Shown here: in pieces, positions 41,016-49,863 of the stretch | Layout: each line of letters starts with the position of its first letter | How positions within the stretch are numbered: the stretch's first letter is position 1 | Assembly (NCBI GenBank): GCA_016215445.1 | Contig: JACRJL010000003.1 | Coordinates: forward strand, 342,924-406,923 | Length of the DNA stretch: 64,000 nt | Direction: 5' to 3' | Origin: Candidatus Roizmanbacteria bacterium | Lineage (GTDB): Bacteria; Patescibacteriota; Microgenomatia; UBA1406; GWC2-37-13 | The notes under the pieces: generated by a model | What the model was told of the DNA's origin: nothing | The model's database searches: none | What the model saw: only the letters and a program-made list of their open reading frames with translations | Program-made: the position numbers and the translations under genes

Positions 41016-43919
41016 TTATTGCCAGGCTTCGCATATCATTCTAAAGGGGCAAAAATCGCACCATGGGCCAACATGAGGTTCAAATTTACTGGCTCTGATT
41101 TCCGAGGCTTTTTCAATGATATTTTTTTTGACATCGATTAAGTCTTGGGAAGTTTTTTTTAGAGAAACTTTTTCCATGTTTTGTAAATAATAAAACGAAA
41201 GGTGGACTTCGCCGATTTTTTTTCTATACAGTCCTGGATCAGTCGCGGCTAAAGCATAGATGGCAAGTTGAAAGTTTTTTTTCAGTGTTTTTTCGTCGGG
41301 TTTTTTACCTGTCTTGTAATCAATAATCTCGATTTCTCCATTGCCTTTATTATCGACACGATCGATCTTTCCGACAATAGAAGTATCGGCGTCAATCTTT
41401 ATTCGAAAAAACTTTTCCAAGTCAACTACTTTTATATTTGGATTATGAAATTTAATCAGAAAATTCTTTAATAAGCTTATCCCTTCTTTTTTCATTCGTT
41501 CCTCGTGGGCGGCGGAAGCATAGCCTAATGGAAGCCAACTGTTTTTATAAATTGTTAACAGTTCTTTTTCCCCTATTTCTTTATTATCAAAAAATTGTTG
41601 GTAAAAACTTTGCAGCGTTCGATGAATTGTGTCACCAAAGGACAAGGCGGCAGTCGGCGAGGTTGGAATCTTTAATACGAATTGGTATTTATATTGAAGA
41701 GGGCAGCGGTCATAGGACTCAAGTTGCGTATAAGAGAAAATATTCTTGTTGAGTAAAGTTTTTTGCATAACTTCATCCGATTTTTTATAATCGAAAATTG
41801 ATAGTTGTTTTTTTTCGTCTTCCTTTTTAATTTGATATTTTTTGATAAATTCTCCCCCTAAAGACTCAACTACAAAAGGGGAGAGTTTTTGTTGACGGAT
41901 GCCTTCTCCGTAAAAACGAGAAGCGGTGAAAAATAATTTTTCTCCCGCGCGAGTCATACCAACATAAAAGAGGCGACGCTCTTCTTCAAGATGATAATCA
42001 CCTTCGGGTAAGATTTCCTTGATAAGATCTTGAGGAATTGAAATAGTTTCTTTTTTTTCATGTGTCGGAAAACGTCCCCGGGTAAGATTCACCAAAAAAA
42101 CTACCGGAAATTCGAGACCTTTTGCAGAATGAGCGGTCAAAATATTGACAGCATTATAAGTGGAAATATCGGTTTGGGAAACGATGGGCGATTCTCCAAG
42201 TTCCATACTCATCTCGAGGAAATCTACAACAGCGTTGACTGAAGCGTCCTCGTGTTCTGCCTCAAAATTCTTAAGCCGGGAGAAAAATTTAGAAACGTTG
42301 AGGGCAGTTTTCTCTTCTTTTTCTGTTTTATAGACGACGAGCTTATTTAAGTATTTTGTCTCCTCCAAAAAGTAATAGAGAATTTGTCCGGCAGTTTCTT
42401 TTCTTATTAAGGAAAAGTGTTTTTTAATCATTTTGAAAATCTCTAAAAGTTTCTGTCTTGTTTCTTGATTCAAGAAAGGCAGATGTTTTTTGTATATTTC
42501 AAAATCAGACTTATAAAGATCCTTTTCAAAAAAAGAAAGATAAACTTCAATGGATTGAAAAAGAAACAAATTGGTTTTTTTTGAGAAAGAAAGTAAAAAG
42601 CTTAGATCTTTAGAATCCATGCCAAAAATATCCATAGTTAGGACTCTATAAAGTGAAACAGAATCTTCAATATTATAAAGTACCTTAAGATAGGCGATTA
42701 GGTCTTTGACTTCAGGTTGTTTTAAAAGCATTCCCGGACCCAAAAATTGGAAGGGGATTGCTGCCCTCGTCAAGGCTCGGATAAAGGGGTCGGAGTGACT
42801 GTTTGCCCGGCAGAGAATGGCAAAGTCGGAATATTGAAATTTCTTTTTTAATGTCAGAATCTGTTTGACGACGAAATCCGCCTCTTCCTCAACTTTCTCT
42901 CCCCAAAATAAATTTACCGCTTTTTTATCGTCGGGTTTTTGAGCAATTAAATTTTTAGAAATTCCCAATTTTACTTCGAGAGTATCCGGGTCATTGTGTT
43001 TAATTAGTTGATAACTTTTGTCAAGAATGGTCTGATTAGAACGATAGTTATTTTTTAAGGTAATTTGTTTTGCTCGTGGATAATCTTTCATAAAACTCAA
43101 AATATTCGAAACAGAGGCACCGCGGAATTTATATATAGCTTGAGAGTCATCTCCGACTACTGTCAATTTAGGATTTATTTCTGGAGGACAAAGCAGTTTT
43201 ATTAAATTATATTGAGCGATATTGGTGTCTTGGAATTCGTCAATGAGAACGTACTTAAATTTTTCCCGATAGCTTTCGAGAATATTTTTTCTTTCCCGGA
43301 ATAGTTTAAGCAAATAAAAAATTAGATCGGAAAAATCAAATAGCCCTTCTTTGGTTTTTAAAGATTGGTAAGTTTTGTAGGCATTAGTTAGTTCCAGATA
43401 TTTTTTTATTTCTTCAGTTGTTTCAGTCTGCTTTTTGACCCATTTTAAATAGTCGTCAGGGGAAACATCTTCATCACGGAGTCTGGAAAAATGGTCTAAA
43501 AGAGCTCCGAGAAATTTATTCGGATTACCCAGTGGGCGAAAATATTTTAGGTCGAACAAAAATAAATTTTTGCGCAAAAATATGATTGTTTCCGCTTCTG
43601 TCATCAACCTGAATCCCGGAGTTAAACCGATATGGGTCGCCTCCTCTTTTAGTATATGGTCCGCGAATGCGTGAAAAGTGGATATCCACATTTGAAAATA
43701 TCCGTAAGGAATTTCTTTATCAACCCTTTCTTCCATTTCATAGGCGGCTTTTTCAGTAAAAGTGAGGGCAAGAATTTCTTCAGGCTTGGCCAGTTTTTGT
43801 TTAAGAAGATATTTTATTTTCTCGACAATAACAGTTGTTTTTCCCGTCCCAGCCCCGGCAACAATCAGGAGCGGTCCATTATTATATCCTATTGCTTTTT
43901 TTTGCTCTTCATTCAACAT
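41016..43919 (-). CDS. UvrD/PcrA-type helicase fused to a PD-(D/E)XK nuclease with Fe-S cysteines
   Basis: A 967-residue protein. N-terminal superfamily 1A helicase: Q motif LNEEQKKAI, Walker A GAGTGKT (22-28), TFTEKAAYEM, Walker B VLIDEFQDT, GDDSQAIYKFRGA, YRSNQTI, the long insert, then TAHSAKGLEFPVV and RRLFYVGMTRA. The C-terminal 220 residues are a RecB-family nuclease with GDTIHRTL, VGKIDRVD, IEIIDYKTGK (catalytic D, ExK-like), bracketed by four Cys, YDRCP and WCDFCPFRMIC, that can hold an Fe-S cluster as in AddB and Cas4. It could be the main recombinational-repair nuclease, in place of RecBCD/AddAB. Likely leaderless. Confidence 0.9.
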   Translation of the reverse strand: MLNEEQKKAIGYNNGPLLIVAGAGTGKTTVIVEKIKYLLKQKLAKPEEILALTFTEKAAYEMEERVDKEIPYGYFQMWISTFHAFADHILKEEATHIGLTPGFRLMTEAETIIFLRKNLFLFDLKYFRPLGNPNKFLGALLDHFSRLRDEDVSPDDYLKWVKKQTETTEEIKKYLELTNAYKTYQSLKTKEGLFDFSDLIFYLLKLFRERKNILESYREKFKYVLIDEFQDTNIAQYNLIKLLCPPEINPKLTVVGDDSQAIYKFRGASVSNILSFMKDYPRAKQITLKNNYRSNQTILDKSYQLIKHNDPDTLEVKLGISKNLIAQKPDDKKAVNLFWGEKVEEEADFVVKQILTLKKKFQYSDFAILCRANSHSDPFIRALTRAAIPFQFLGPGMLLKQPEVKDLIAYLKVLYNIEDSVSLYRVLTMDIFGMDSKDLSFLLSFSKKTNLFLFQSIEVYLSFFEKDLYKSDFEIYKKHLPFLNQETRQKLLEIFKMIKKHFSLIRKETAGQILYYFLEETKYLNKLVVYKTEKEEKTALNVSKFFSRLKNFEAEHEDASVNAVVDFLEMSMELGESPIVSQTDISTYNAVNILTAHSAKGLEFPVVFLVNLTRGRFPTHEKKETISIPQDLIKEILPEGDYHLEEERRLFYVGMTRAGEKLFFTASRFYGEGIRQQKLSPFVVESLGGEFIKKYQIKKEDEKKQLSIFDYKKSDEVMQKTLLNKNIFSYTQLESYDRCPLQYKYQFVLKIPTSPTAALSFGDTIHRTLQSFYQQFFDNKEIGEKELLTIYKNSWLPLGYASAAHEERMKKEGISLLKNFLIKFHNPNIKVVDLEKFFRIKIDADTSIVGKIDRVDNKGNGEIEIIDYKTGKKPDEKTLKKNFQLAIYALAATDPGLYRKKIGEVHLSFYYLQNMEKVSLKKTSQDLIDVKKNIIEKASEIRASKFEPHVGPWCDFCPFRMICEAWQ

Positions 43920-43925
43920 GGTTCA

Positions 43926-43931
43926 ATTTTA
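43926..43931 (-). promoter_or_regulatory. Extended -10 promoter of the helicase-nuclease gene
   Basis: TGATAAAAT on the minus strand (TGn plus TAAAAT) ends 6 nt before the ATG at 43919; leaderless start expected. Confidence 0.55.
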
Positions 43932-43945
43932 TCACAAAATTGTTC

Positions 43946-43974
43946 TTGACTTTTTGCCGTCTTGCCTTTATCAT
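43946..43974 (+). promoter_or_regulatory. Promoter of tuf
   Basis: TTGACT (43946-43951), a 17-nt spacer and TATCAT (43969-43974). Transcription would start near 43981, leaving a leader of about 77 nt before the tuf ATG, one of few long leaders in the window. Confidence 0.7.
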
Positions 43975-43978
43975 AAAA

Positions 43979-44030
43979 ACAAATAAAAAGAAAATTAGCC
44001 TTCGTTATTTTTAGGCTTTCTTTTATTTGT
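43979..44030 (+). other. Long hairpin in the tuf mRNA leader
   Basis: ACAAATAAAA plus AGAAA and AGCC (43979-44000) can pair with GGCT, TTTCT and TTTTATTTGT (44014-44030). The stem spans nearly the entire leader. It may stabilise the abundant tuf mRNA or control translation; there is no U-run typical of a terminator directly after it. Confidence 0.55.
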
Positions 44031-44057
44031 TATTAATTATTATTTTTTAAATTTAAT

Positions 44058-45239
44058 ATGGCAGATGTATTTCAGAGGACAAAACCTCATTTGAATATTG
44101 GTACAATCGGTCACGTCGACCATGGTAAGACTACGCTTACGTCAGCAATTCACTATGTCTTGTCCAAAACAGGCAAGGCAAAATTTCTAAAATATGAAGA
44201 TATTGATAAAGCTCCGGAAGAAAGAGCCCGTGGCGTCACTATTAATCTTCATCACAGCGAATACGAAACAGACAAAAGGCACTATGCCCACATTGATGCT
44301 CCAGGTCACGCTGATTATATAAAGAACATGATTACAGGAGCCGCCCAAATGGATGGAGCAATCTTAGTTGTTTCTGCCCCGGATGGCCCAATGCCACAAA
44401 CCAGAGAACACATTCTTTTGGCAAGACAGGTTAATGTCCCTGCCATCGTCGTCTTTTTAAACAAGGTCGACATGGTTGCCGATAAGGAGATTCTTGACTT
44501 AGTTGAGATGGAAGTGAGAGATCTTCTTAAGAAGTATAAGTTTCCTGGAGATGAGATTCCTGTCATAAGAGGAAGCGCTCTTAAAGCTTTGTCTGATGAT
44601 CCAGAGTCTATTAAAGCTATTGAAGAATTGATGAAGAAGGTTGACGAATATGTTCCAGAACCAGTTCGTCCAGTTGATCAACCTTTCCTTATGCCGGTTG
44701 AAGATGTCTTTACCATTTCTGGCCGCGGCACAGTAGTTACAGGTAGAGTAGAGAGAGGTGTTGCCAAGGTAAACGAAGAAGTGGAGATTATTGGAATTAA
44801 GGCGACAAGAAAGACAGTCATTACCGGAGTTGAAATGTTTAGAAAAACTTTGGATGAGGCACGAGCCGGAGATAATGTCGGCTTGTTACTTAGAGGAGTT
44901 GAAAAAGAAGACGTCTTACGAGGACAGGTTGTCGCAAAACCAGGATCGATTACCCCTCATACAGAATTTGAGGCAGAACTTTATATTCTTACTAAAGAAG
45001 AGGGTGGACGTCATACGCCTTTTTTCAAGGGTTACAGACCTCAGTTTTATATCAAAACCACCGATATTACAGGTGAGGTTACTCTTCCAGCCGGAGTAGA
45101 AATGGTTATGCCTGGAGACAACGTCAAGGTTTCCGCTAAACTGATCTACCCAGTAGCTATGGAAGAAGGATTGAAATTTGCGGTTCGAGAAGGCGGCCAC
45201 ACAGTTGGAGCCGGAGTCGTAACTAAGATTGTTAAATAA
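44058..45239 (+). CDS. tuf: Elongation factor Tu
   Basis: A 393-residue EF-Tu. G1 is GHVDHGKT (18-25), G3 reads DAPGHADY, G4 is NKVD. The three domains are complete (domain 2 from [19 protein letters not shown]; domain 3 with [15 protein letters not shown]). Compared with the usual RGITINTAHVEY and DCPGHADY, here [12 protein letters not shown] and DAPGHADY are seen; the Cys to Ala change is known elsewhere, the LHH segment in switch I is less common. It delivers aminoacyl-tRNA to the ribosome. It has its own promoter and is separated from rpsJ by a strong hairpin. Confidence 0.97.
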   Translation: MADVFQRTKPHLNIGTIGHVDHGKTTLTSAIHYVLSKTGKAKFLKYEDIDKAPEERARGVTINLHHSEYETDKRHYAHIDAPGHADYIKNMITGAAQMDGAILVVSAPDGPMPQTREHILLARQVNVPAIVVFLNKVDMVADKEILDLVEMEVRDLLKKYKFPGDEIPVIRGSALKALSDDPESIKAIEELMKKVDEYVPEPVRPVDQPFLMPVEDVFTISGRGTVVTGRVERGVAKVNEEVEIIGIKATRKTVITGVEMFRKTLDEARAGDNVGLLLRGVEKEDVLRGQVVAKPGSITPHTEFEAELYILTKEEGGRHTPFFKGYRPQFYIKTTDITGEVTLPAGVEMVMPGDNVKVSAKLIYPVAMEEGLKFAVREGGHTVGAGVVTKIVK

Positions 45240-45259
45240 GTATAGTTAATCACAATTAA

Positions 45260-45295
45260 TGTAGGGAACGGTCTAAAACCGTTCCCTACAATTTT
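45260..45295 (+). terminator. Hairpin between tuf and rpsJ
   Basis: A perfect 13-bp stem, TGTAGGGAACGGT and ACCGTTCCCTACA, with a 5-nt loop, followed by ATTTTCC. The U-run is short, so it may be a weak terminator, giving partial read-through into rpsJ, or an mRNA processing/stability element. Confidence 0.65.
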
Positions 45296-45307
45296 CCGTA
45301 CCTTAAT

Positions 45308-45616
45308 ATGCCGAAAGGAAGAATTAGGATCAGATTAAAATCATACGATCATAGATTGATTGACGAAACCTGTCAGAAGATTGTTGATACAGCAATCAGA
45401 ACAGGTGCTTCAATTATTGGTCCAATTCCCCTTCCTACTAAAAAAGAAGTTTACGTAGTAAATAAAGCTTCATTTATAGATAAAAATGCCCGTGAGCATT
45501 TTGGCTTAAAAATCCACAAAAGATTGATCGATATAGTTAACCCAACTAATCAAACGATTGACTCTCTCATGCATCTCGAACTCCCAGCTGGTGTTGAGGT
45601 TGAAGTGAAGATGTAA
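45308..45616 (+). CDS. rpsJ: Small ribosomal subunit protein uS10
   Basis: A 102-residue S10 with the typical RIRLKSYDHRLIDETCQKIV start and GPIPLPTKKEVYVV loop; also known as NusE in antitermination. Unlike the usual S10 operon, a promoter and attenuator separate it from rplC, so it is expressed in a unit with tuf or on its own. Confidence 0.96.
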   Translation: MPKGRIRIRLKSYDHRLIDETCQKIVDTAIRTGASIIGPIPLPTKKEVYVVNKASFIDKNAREHFGLKIHKRLIDIVNPTNQTIDSLMHLELPAGVEVEVKM

Positions 45617-45636
45617 GATTTTTGTTTAAAAATCAT

Positions 45637-45665
45637 TTGACCATCTTATATTGATAGTATATAAT
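45637..45665 (+). promoter_or_regulatory. Promoter of the rplC ribosomal operon
   Basis: TTGACC (45637-45642), 17-nt spacer and TATAAT (45660-45665), near consensus. Transcription should begin around 45672, producing a structured leader of about 93 nt before rplC. Confidence 0.8.
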
Positions 45666-45676
45666 TTCCCTACATG

Positions 45677-45755
45677 TTAATTATTCTTTGTTCGGGAACA
45701 AAGGATTAATATTTTTCGGATTGGAGTGTAGCCCCAATCTGGGGCTATTTTTTTT
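45677..45755 (+). promoter_or_regulatory. Attenuator leader upstream of rplC
   Basis: First hairpin 45677-45709: TTAAT/ATTAA with an inner perfect CTTTGTTC/GAACAAAG. Then an intrinsic terminator, TAGCCCC (45729-45735), AATCT, GGGGCTA (45741-45747), followed by eight T. GATTGG (45719-45724) can pair instead with CCAATC (45734-45739), which breaks the terminator: a mutually exclusive antiterminator. This is the layout of ribosomal-protein autoregulatory leaders (for example L4 on the S10 operon); which protein binds is not known. Confidence 0.75.
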
Positions 45756-45764
45756 GCCAATAAT

Positions 45765-46436
45765 ATGCCAGCTTTTATTTTAGGAGAAAAATCCATTCAA
45801 TCACAAACTTTCAACGATAAGGGACAAAGAATCCCAACTACTTTTATAAAAACTGATTCTTGTTGGCTTACATACGTCAAAGATCCATCCAAGCATGGAT
45901 ACTTTAGTGTCAAGCTTGGATTCGGTCAAATCAAGAATATTAAAAGACCGACTCAAGGCGAACTAGAAAAAGCGGGGATAAAAACCCCGCTTCGTTTTTT
46001 ACGAGAATTTAGGATGGAAAATTATGGAGATAAAGTAAAAATTATTGAAGAAGGTCAAAAAAAAGGTATTCAAATCGGGGAAACAAAAATTTACGTTGGC
46101 GATCAAATCAAGCCAACGGTTTTTTTTAAGAAAGGCGATAAAGTTGTGGCATCAGGAATCTCTAAAGGAAAAGGATTCCAAGGAGTTGTAAAAAGACATC
46201 ATTTTAAAGGAGGCCCCCGCACTCACGGACAATCTCACGGAGAAAGAGCACCCGGGTCAATCGGTATGACCACCACTCCAGGCCGGGTTTTTAGAGGAAA
46301 AAGAATGGCAGGAAGAATGGGAAACGACAGGGTGACGATGAAAGGATTGGAAGTAATTGAAGTGAAAGAAGATGGGTTGATAGTTAAAGGTTTAGTCCCC
46401 GGGTATAAGGGTGGACTGCTGGAAGTCAGGAGTTAA
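45765..46436 (+). CDS. rplC: Large ribosomal subunit protein uL3
   Basis: A 223-residue L3. The core FKGGPRTHGQSHGERAPGS and TTPGRVFRGKRMAGRMGN, which reach the peptidyl-transferase centre, are intact. First gene after the attenuator; rplD follows 1 nt downstream. Confidence 0.96.
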   Translation: MPAFILGEKSIQSQTFNDKGQRIPTTFIKTDSCWLTYVKDPSKHGYFSVKLGFGQIKNIKRPTQGELEKAGIKTPLRFLREFRMENYGDKVKIIEEGQKKGIQIGETKIYVGDQIKPTVFFKKGDKVVASGISKGKGFQGVVKRHHFKGGPRTHGQSHGERAPGSIGMTTTPGRVFRGKRMAGRMGNDRVTMKGLEVIEVKEDGLIVKGLVPGYKGGLLEVRS

Positions 46437-46437
46437 T

Positions 46438-47142
46438 ATGGCAACAAAAACTGAAAAAAAAATAGAAACAAAAAAAGTTACAGTCAAGAAAATAGAAAGT
46501 TTGACTGTACAGGTTTATGACATGAACGGTAAAGAAAAAGGAACTTTGTCATTACCAAAAGAAATCTTTTCCGTTGTTGTCAAACCGCAATTATTGGCTC
46601 AAGCAGTTAGAGTCTATCAATTTAATCAAAGACAGGGTACTGCATCGGCTAAAACTAGAGGAGAAGTAATTGGTTCAACGAGAAAAATTTACCGTCAAAA
46701 AGGTACGGGACGAGCTCGTCACGGAAGCATAAAAGCCCCAATATTTGTCGGCGGTGGTGTTGTTGGTGGACCGCGTCCAAAGGACTATACCTTAAAGATA
46801 AATAAGAAACAGAAAACAAAAGCGTTTTTTGGAGCTTTATCTTTAAAATTAAAAGAAAAAAGCGTCTTAGGCCTTGATGACAAAGCTTTAAATATAGAAC
46901 CAAAAACCAAGTTAATAGCGGATTTTCTCAAAAATATGGAACTGAGTAATAAAAAAGTGGTATTTGTTTTACCAAAGTTAGAAAACAATAATTTTATTTT
47001 GGCGACCCGAAATTTGAAAAAAGTTTCTTTTACCGATGCTAAATCTTTAAATGTTTTCCAAATCTTGAACAGCTCAAAATTAGTTTTCCTAGAAAGTTCT
47101 TTAGAAGTTTTAAAGAATCATTTTTTGAAAAATGAAAATTAA
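46438..47142 (+). CDS. rplD: Large ribosomal subunit protein uL4
   Basis: A 234-residue L4 with a Lys-rich N-terminal extension (residues 1-30) before the conserved VQVYDMNGKEKG. The exit-tunnel loop has RGEVIGSTRKIYRQKGTGRARHGS in sections. ATG 46438 is chosen because upstream in-frame starts lie inside rplC. In E. coli L4 regulates its own operon at an upstream leader, which makes it the first candidate for control at 45677-45755. Overlaps rplW by 11 nt. Confidence 0.95.
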   Translation: MATKTEKKIETKKVTVKKIESLTVQVYDMNGKEKGTLSLPKEIFSVVVKPQLLAQAVRVYQFNQRQGTASAKTRGEVIGSTRKIYRQKGTGRARHGSIKAPIFVGGGVVGGPRPKDYTLKINKKQKTKAFFGALSLKLKEKSVLGLDDKALNIEPKTKLIADFLKNMELSNKKVVFVLPKLENNNFILATRNLKKVSFTDAKSLNVFQILNSSKLVFLESSLEVLKNHFLKNEN

Positions 47143-47419
47143 TAATACAATCATTGCCCCAGTTTTGACGGAAAAAGCGACCAACTTGGCCAAGGACAAA
47201 GTCTATATGTTTGTTGTTAATTTAAAAGCAAACAAATTTCAAATAAAAAACGTTTTGGAAAAAATTTACAAAGTAAAAGTAGAGGGAGTCAGAGTAATGA
47301 TTAGAAAAGGCAAATCAAGAAGGTCAGGGAGGAAGATGGTAGCTAAAAAGCTAACTAGTAAAAAGATTGCTTATGTCAAATTAAAAGAGGGAAAAATAGA
47401 TTTATTCCCACAAACATAA
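47132..47419 (+). CDS. rplW: Large ribosomal subunit protein uL23
   Basis: A 95-residue L23, with IAPVLTEKATNLAKDKVYMFVV and NVLEKIYKVKVEGVRVM typical of the family. It forms the docking site at the tunnel exit for SRP and trigger factor. Overlaps the rplD 3' end. Confidence 0.95.
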   Translation: MKINNTIIAPVLTEKATNLAKDKVYMFVVNLKANKFQIKNVLEKIYKVKVEGVRVMIRKGKSRRSGRKMVAKKLTSKKIAYVKLKEGKIDLFPQT

Positions 47420-47422
47420 AAT

Positions 47423-48181
47423 ATGAGATTTAATAGTAAACCGGAAAAAAGCTTAATTTCTATACTGAAAAAACATTCAGGTAGGGATAACAGCGGCACA
47501 ATAAGCGTCCGTCATCAGGGAGGCAGGCAAAAAAGATTTTACCGCGAGGTTGATTTCAAGAGAGAGAAAAAAGATATTATCGGAGAAGTCGTTAGAATAG
47601 AAAAAGATCCTAATAGGAATGCTTTTTTGGCTTTAATAAAATATAAAGATAAAGAACTTAAATATATTATCCAGCCAAAGGATTTAAAGCCGGGAGATCA
47701 AGTAATAGCCAGTCAAAAGGCCGATATAAAAATTGGCAACGCGTTGCCTTTAAAAAATATTCCAATTGGTGTTTCAGTTCATAATGTGGAAATTTTTCCT
47801 GGAAAAGGAGCTCAAATCATTAGAAGCGCTGGTGCAGCAGCAGTAATTGTTGCTCATGAAGATAAATACACCCAACTGAAACTTTCTTCAGGAGAAGTCA
47901 AAAGATTTTTCAATGATTGTTGGGCAACGATAGGACAGGTAGGCAACATTGAACATAAAGACGAGATTATTGGACGAGCCGGAAGGAAAATTTTGATGGG
48001 AATCAGGCCGACTGTCCGTGGAACCGCCCAAAATCCTCGTAGCCATCCCCACGGTGGTGGTGAAGGTAGGTCAGGTGAAGGAATGCATCCTAAGACTCCT
48101 TGGGGTAAGTCAGCCAGAGGAACAAGAACTAGAAAGAAAAATCTTTGGAGTAGTCAATTAATCGTTCAGAGGAAAAAATAA
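47423..48181 (+). CDS. rplB: Large ribosomal subunit protein uL2 (short N-terminus)
   Basis: A 252-residue L2; the family usually has about 275. The missing part is the first 20-odd residues: the protein starts directly with KPEKSLISILKKHSGRDNSG. The catalytic-centre His region HPHGGGEGRSGEG and C-terminal WGKSARGTRTRKK are intact. No rpsS follows, in contrast to the standard order; rplV comes next. Confidence 0.96.
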   Translation: MRFNSKPEKSLISILKKHSGRDNSGTISVRHQGGRQKRFYREVDFKREKKDIIGEVVRIEKDPNRNAFLALIKYKDKELKYIIQPKDLKPGDQVIASQKADIKIGNALPLKNIPIGVSVHNVEIFPGKGAQIIRSAGAAAVIVAHEDKYTQLKLSSGEVKRFFNDCWATIGQVGNIEHKDEIIGRAGRKILMGIRPTVRGTAQNPRSHPHGGGEGRSGEGMHPKTPWGKSARGTRTRKKNLWSSQLIVQRKK

Positions 48182-48183
48182 TT

Positions 48184-48594
48184 ATGGAAGAATCAAAAAC
48201 TTATTTAAAAAACATTTCCATACCACCAAAAAAACTCAGATTTTATTTGGCTTCGGTAAAAAAAATGAAACCAACTGACGCCATGGAACGTCTTTTCTAC
48301 GGAAGGCAAAGAGCAACGAAAGTCTTATATCAGGCTGTCAAATCAGCCGTTAGCAATGCAAAACAAACTTTAAAAGTCGATGCAGATCTGTTAAGCTTTA
48401 AGGTTCTGACGATTGAAGAAGGCCAAAAATTGAAACGTTACAGACCAGGTTCAAGAGGGTCTCCAAAGCCAGTAATCAAAAGAAAAAGCCATATTAAAAT
48501 CGTACTCATTGCCAAGGACAAGATTAAAGATAAAAAATTAGAAATTAAAAAACCCGCTTCCGTTAAATCTACGGAGAGTAAGGAAAAAAAGTAA
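48184..48594 (+). CDS. rplV: Large ribosomal subunit protein uL22
   Basis: A 136-residue L22. The tunnel-lining loop GQKLKRYRPGSRGSPKPVIK is kept, followed by the KRKSHIKIVL strand. A Lys-rich tail of about 25 residues extends beyond the usual end. Its stop overlaps the rpsC start (TAATG). Confidence 0.94.
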   Translation: MEESKTYLKNISIPPKKLRFYLASVKKMKPTDAMERLFYGRQRATKVLYQAVKSAVSNAKQTLKVDADLLSFKVLTIEEGQKLKRYRPGSRGSPKPVIKRKSHIKIVLIAKDKIKDKKLEIKKPASVKSTESKEKK

Positions 48595-49232
48595 TGGGAC
48601 AAAAAGTTAATCCAAAAGGACTGAGATTGGGAATTATCTATAATTGGAATTCTCGTTGGTTTTTTTCCAATAAAAGAGCCTATAGAGAAGCTCTAAAATC
48701 TGACATCAATATTAGAAAGACATTGATGGAGAAGTTAGCTTTTGCATCAATCACACAGGTTGATATAGAGCGTGCCATTAATAAAATCACCCTGATTATT
48801 TATTCAGTAAAACCTGGAATGATCATAGGTCGAGGAGGAAAAGGATTGGAAGACATAAAAAAATATATCGCTGTCTTTTTAAAAGATACCATGCAAGGAA
48901 AGGAATCCAAGCTAGACATAAAAATTGAACCTGTAAAAAAACCATATTTAAGCGCTTATTTTGTTGCTCAGTCGATCGCAGAAAAATTAGTGAGGAATTT
49001 TCCTCATCGTTCAGTTGTCCACAATACGATGAATCGAGTTATTGAAGCTGGAGGAAAAGGTATTAAAGTCCAGTTGGGTGGTAGAATCGCCGGAGCCGAG
49101 ATATCCAGAAGAGAAAAATATTTTCAAGGAACAGTTCCTACCTCGACAATAAGAGAAGAAATTGATTTTGTTCGTTACGCGGCCTTGACTAAATCGGGTT
49201 ATGTAGGTGTAAAAGTTTGGCTCTGTAAATAA
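48594..49232 (+). CDS. rpsC: Small ribosomal subunit protein uS3
   Basis: A 212-residue S3: GQKVNPKGLRLGII start, KH domain with VKPGMIIGRGGKGLEDIKK, and the C-terminal GAEISRREKYFQGTVPTSTI with VGVKVW. It lines the mRNA entry channel. Confidence 0.96.
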   Translation: MGQKVNPKGLRLGIIYNWNSRWFFSNKRAYREALKSDINIRKTLMEKLAFASITQVDIERAINKITLIIYSVKPGMIIGRGGKGLEDIKKYIAVFLKDTMQGKESKLDIKIEPVKKPYLSAYFVAQSIAEKLVRNFPHRSVVHNTMNRVIEAGGKGIKVQLGGRIAGAEISRREKYFQGTVPTSTIREEIDFVRYAALTKSGYVGVKVWLCK

Positions 49233-49234
49233 TT

Positions 49235-49645
49235 ATGTTGGCACCAAAAAGACAAAAATATAGAAAACAGTTTAGGGGAATTTGGAGAAGAATAGCCACT
49301 AAGGGCGATAAGTTAAATTTTGGTAATTACGGTTTAAAAACAGTAATTAGAGGTTGGATTAAGGATAAAGAAATAGAATCAGTAAGAGTTGTTCTTGCCA
49401 GGGCTACCAAAAAATACGGAAAGTTTTGGATTAGAATCTTTCCGGATAAACCTTATACGCAGAAACCGCCAGAAGTTACCATGGGAGCAGGAAAGGGCGA
49501 TGTAGCTTATTTTGTCGCCTCAGTAGTTCCGGGAAGAGTTTTATTTGAAATTGACGGATTGAGCAAAGAAGAAAGTATCGAGGTTTTGAGGAATGTCTCC
49601 TCAAAACTTTCAGTAAAAACAAAAGTTGTCACTAAATCATCATGA
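49235..49645 (+). CDS. rplP: Large ribosomal subunit protein uL16
   Basis: A 136-residue L16. It starts with LAPKRQKYRKQFRG and has the RWIRIFPDKPYTQKPPEVTMGAGKG region (here as FWIRIFPDKP) near the A site. The start matches the family. Overlaps rpmC by 4 nt (ATGA). Confidence 0.95.
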   Translation: MLAPKRQKYRKQFRGIWRRIATKGDKLNFGNYGLKTVIRGWIKDKEIESVRVVLARATKKYGKFWIRIFPDKPYTQKPPEVTMGAGKGDVAYFVASVVPGRVLFEIDGLSKEESIEVLRNVSSKLSVKTKVVTKSS

Positions 49646-49863
49646 AAAAATTAGTCAAAGAAATCAAGGATAAAACAATAAACGAATTAGAAAAGCAAAT
49701 AGTTTTGTCGGTTGAAGAAATAGCCAAATTGAAACTATCAGAGAAATCAACACCAGTAAAAGATAGCAATTCGATAGCTAAAAAAAGAAAACATCTGGCT
49801 GTTTTATTGACGGTTTTGAGCGAGAAAAAAGAAGTTGAAAGTTTACAAAATAAAAAAGTATGA
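49642..49863 (+). CDS. rpmC: Large ribosomal subunit protein uL29
   Basis: A 73-residue, mainly helical L29 with a divergent sequence; INELEKQIVLSVEEIAKLKL and KKRKHLAVLLTVLSEKK correspond to the two helices. Assignment rests on size, charge and position between rplP and rpsQ. Overlaps both neighbours by 4 nt. Confidence 0.88.
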   Translation: MKKLVKEIKDKTINELEKQIVLSVEEIAKLKLSEKSTPVKDSNSIAKKRKHLAVLLTVLSEKKEVESLQNKKV

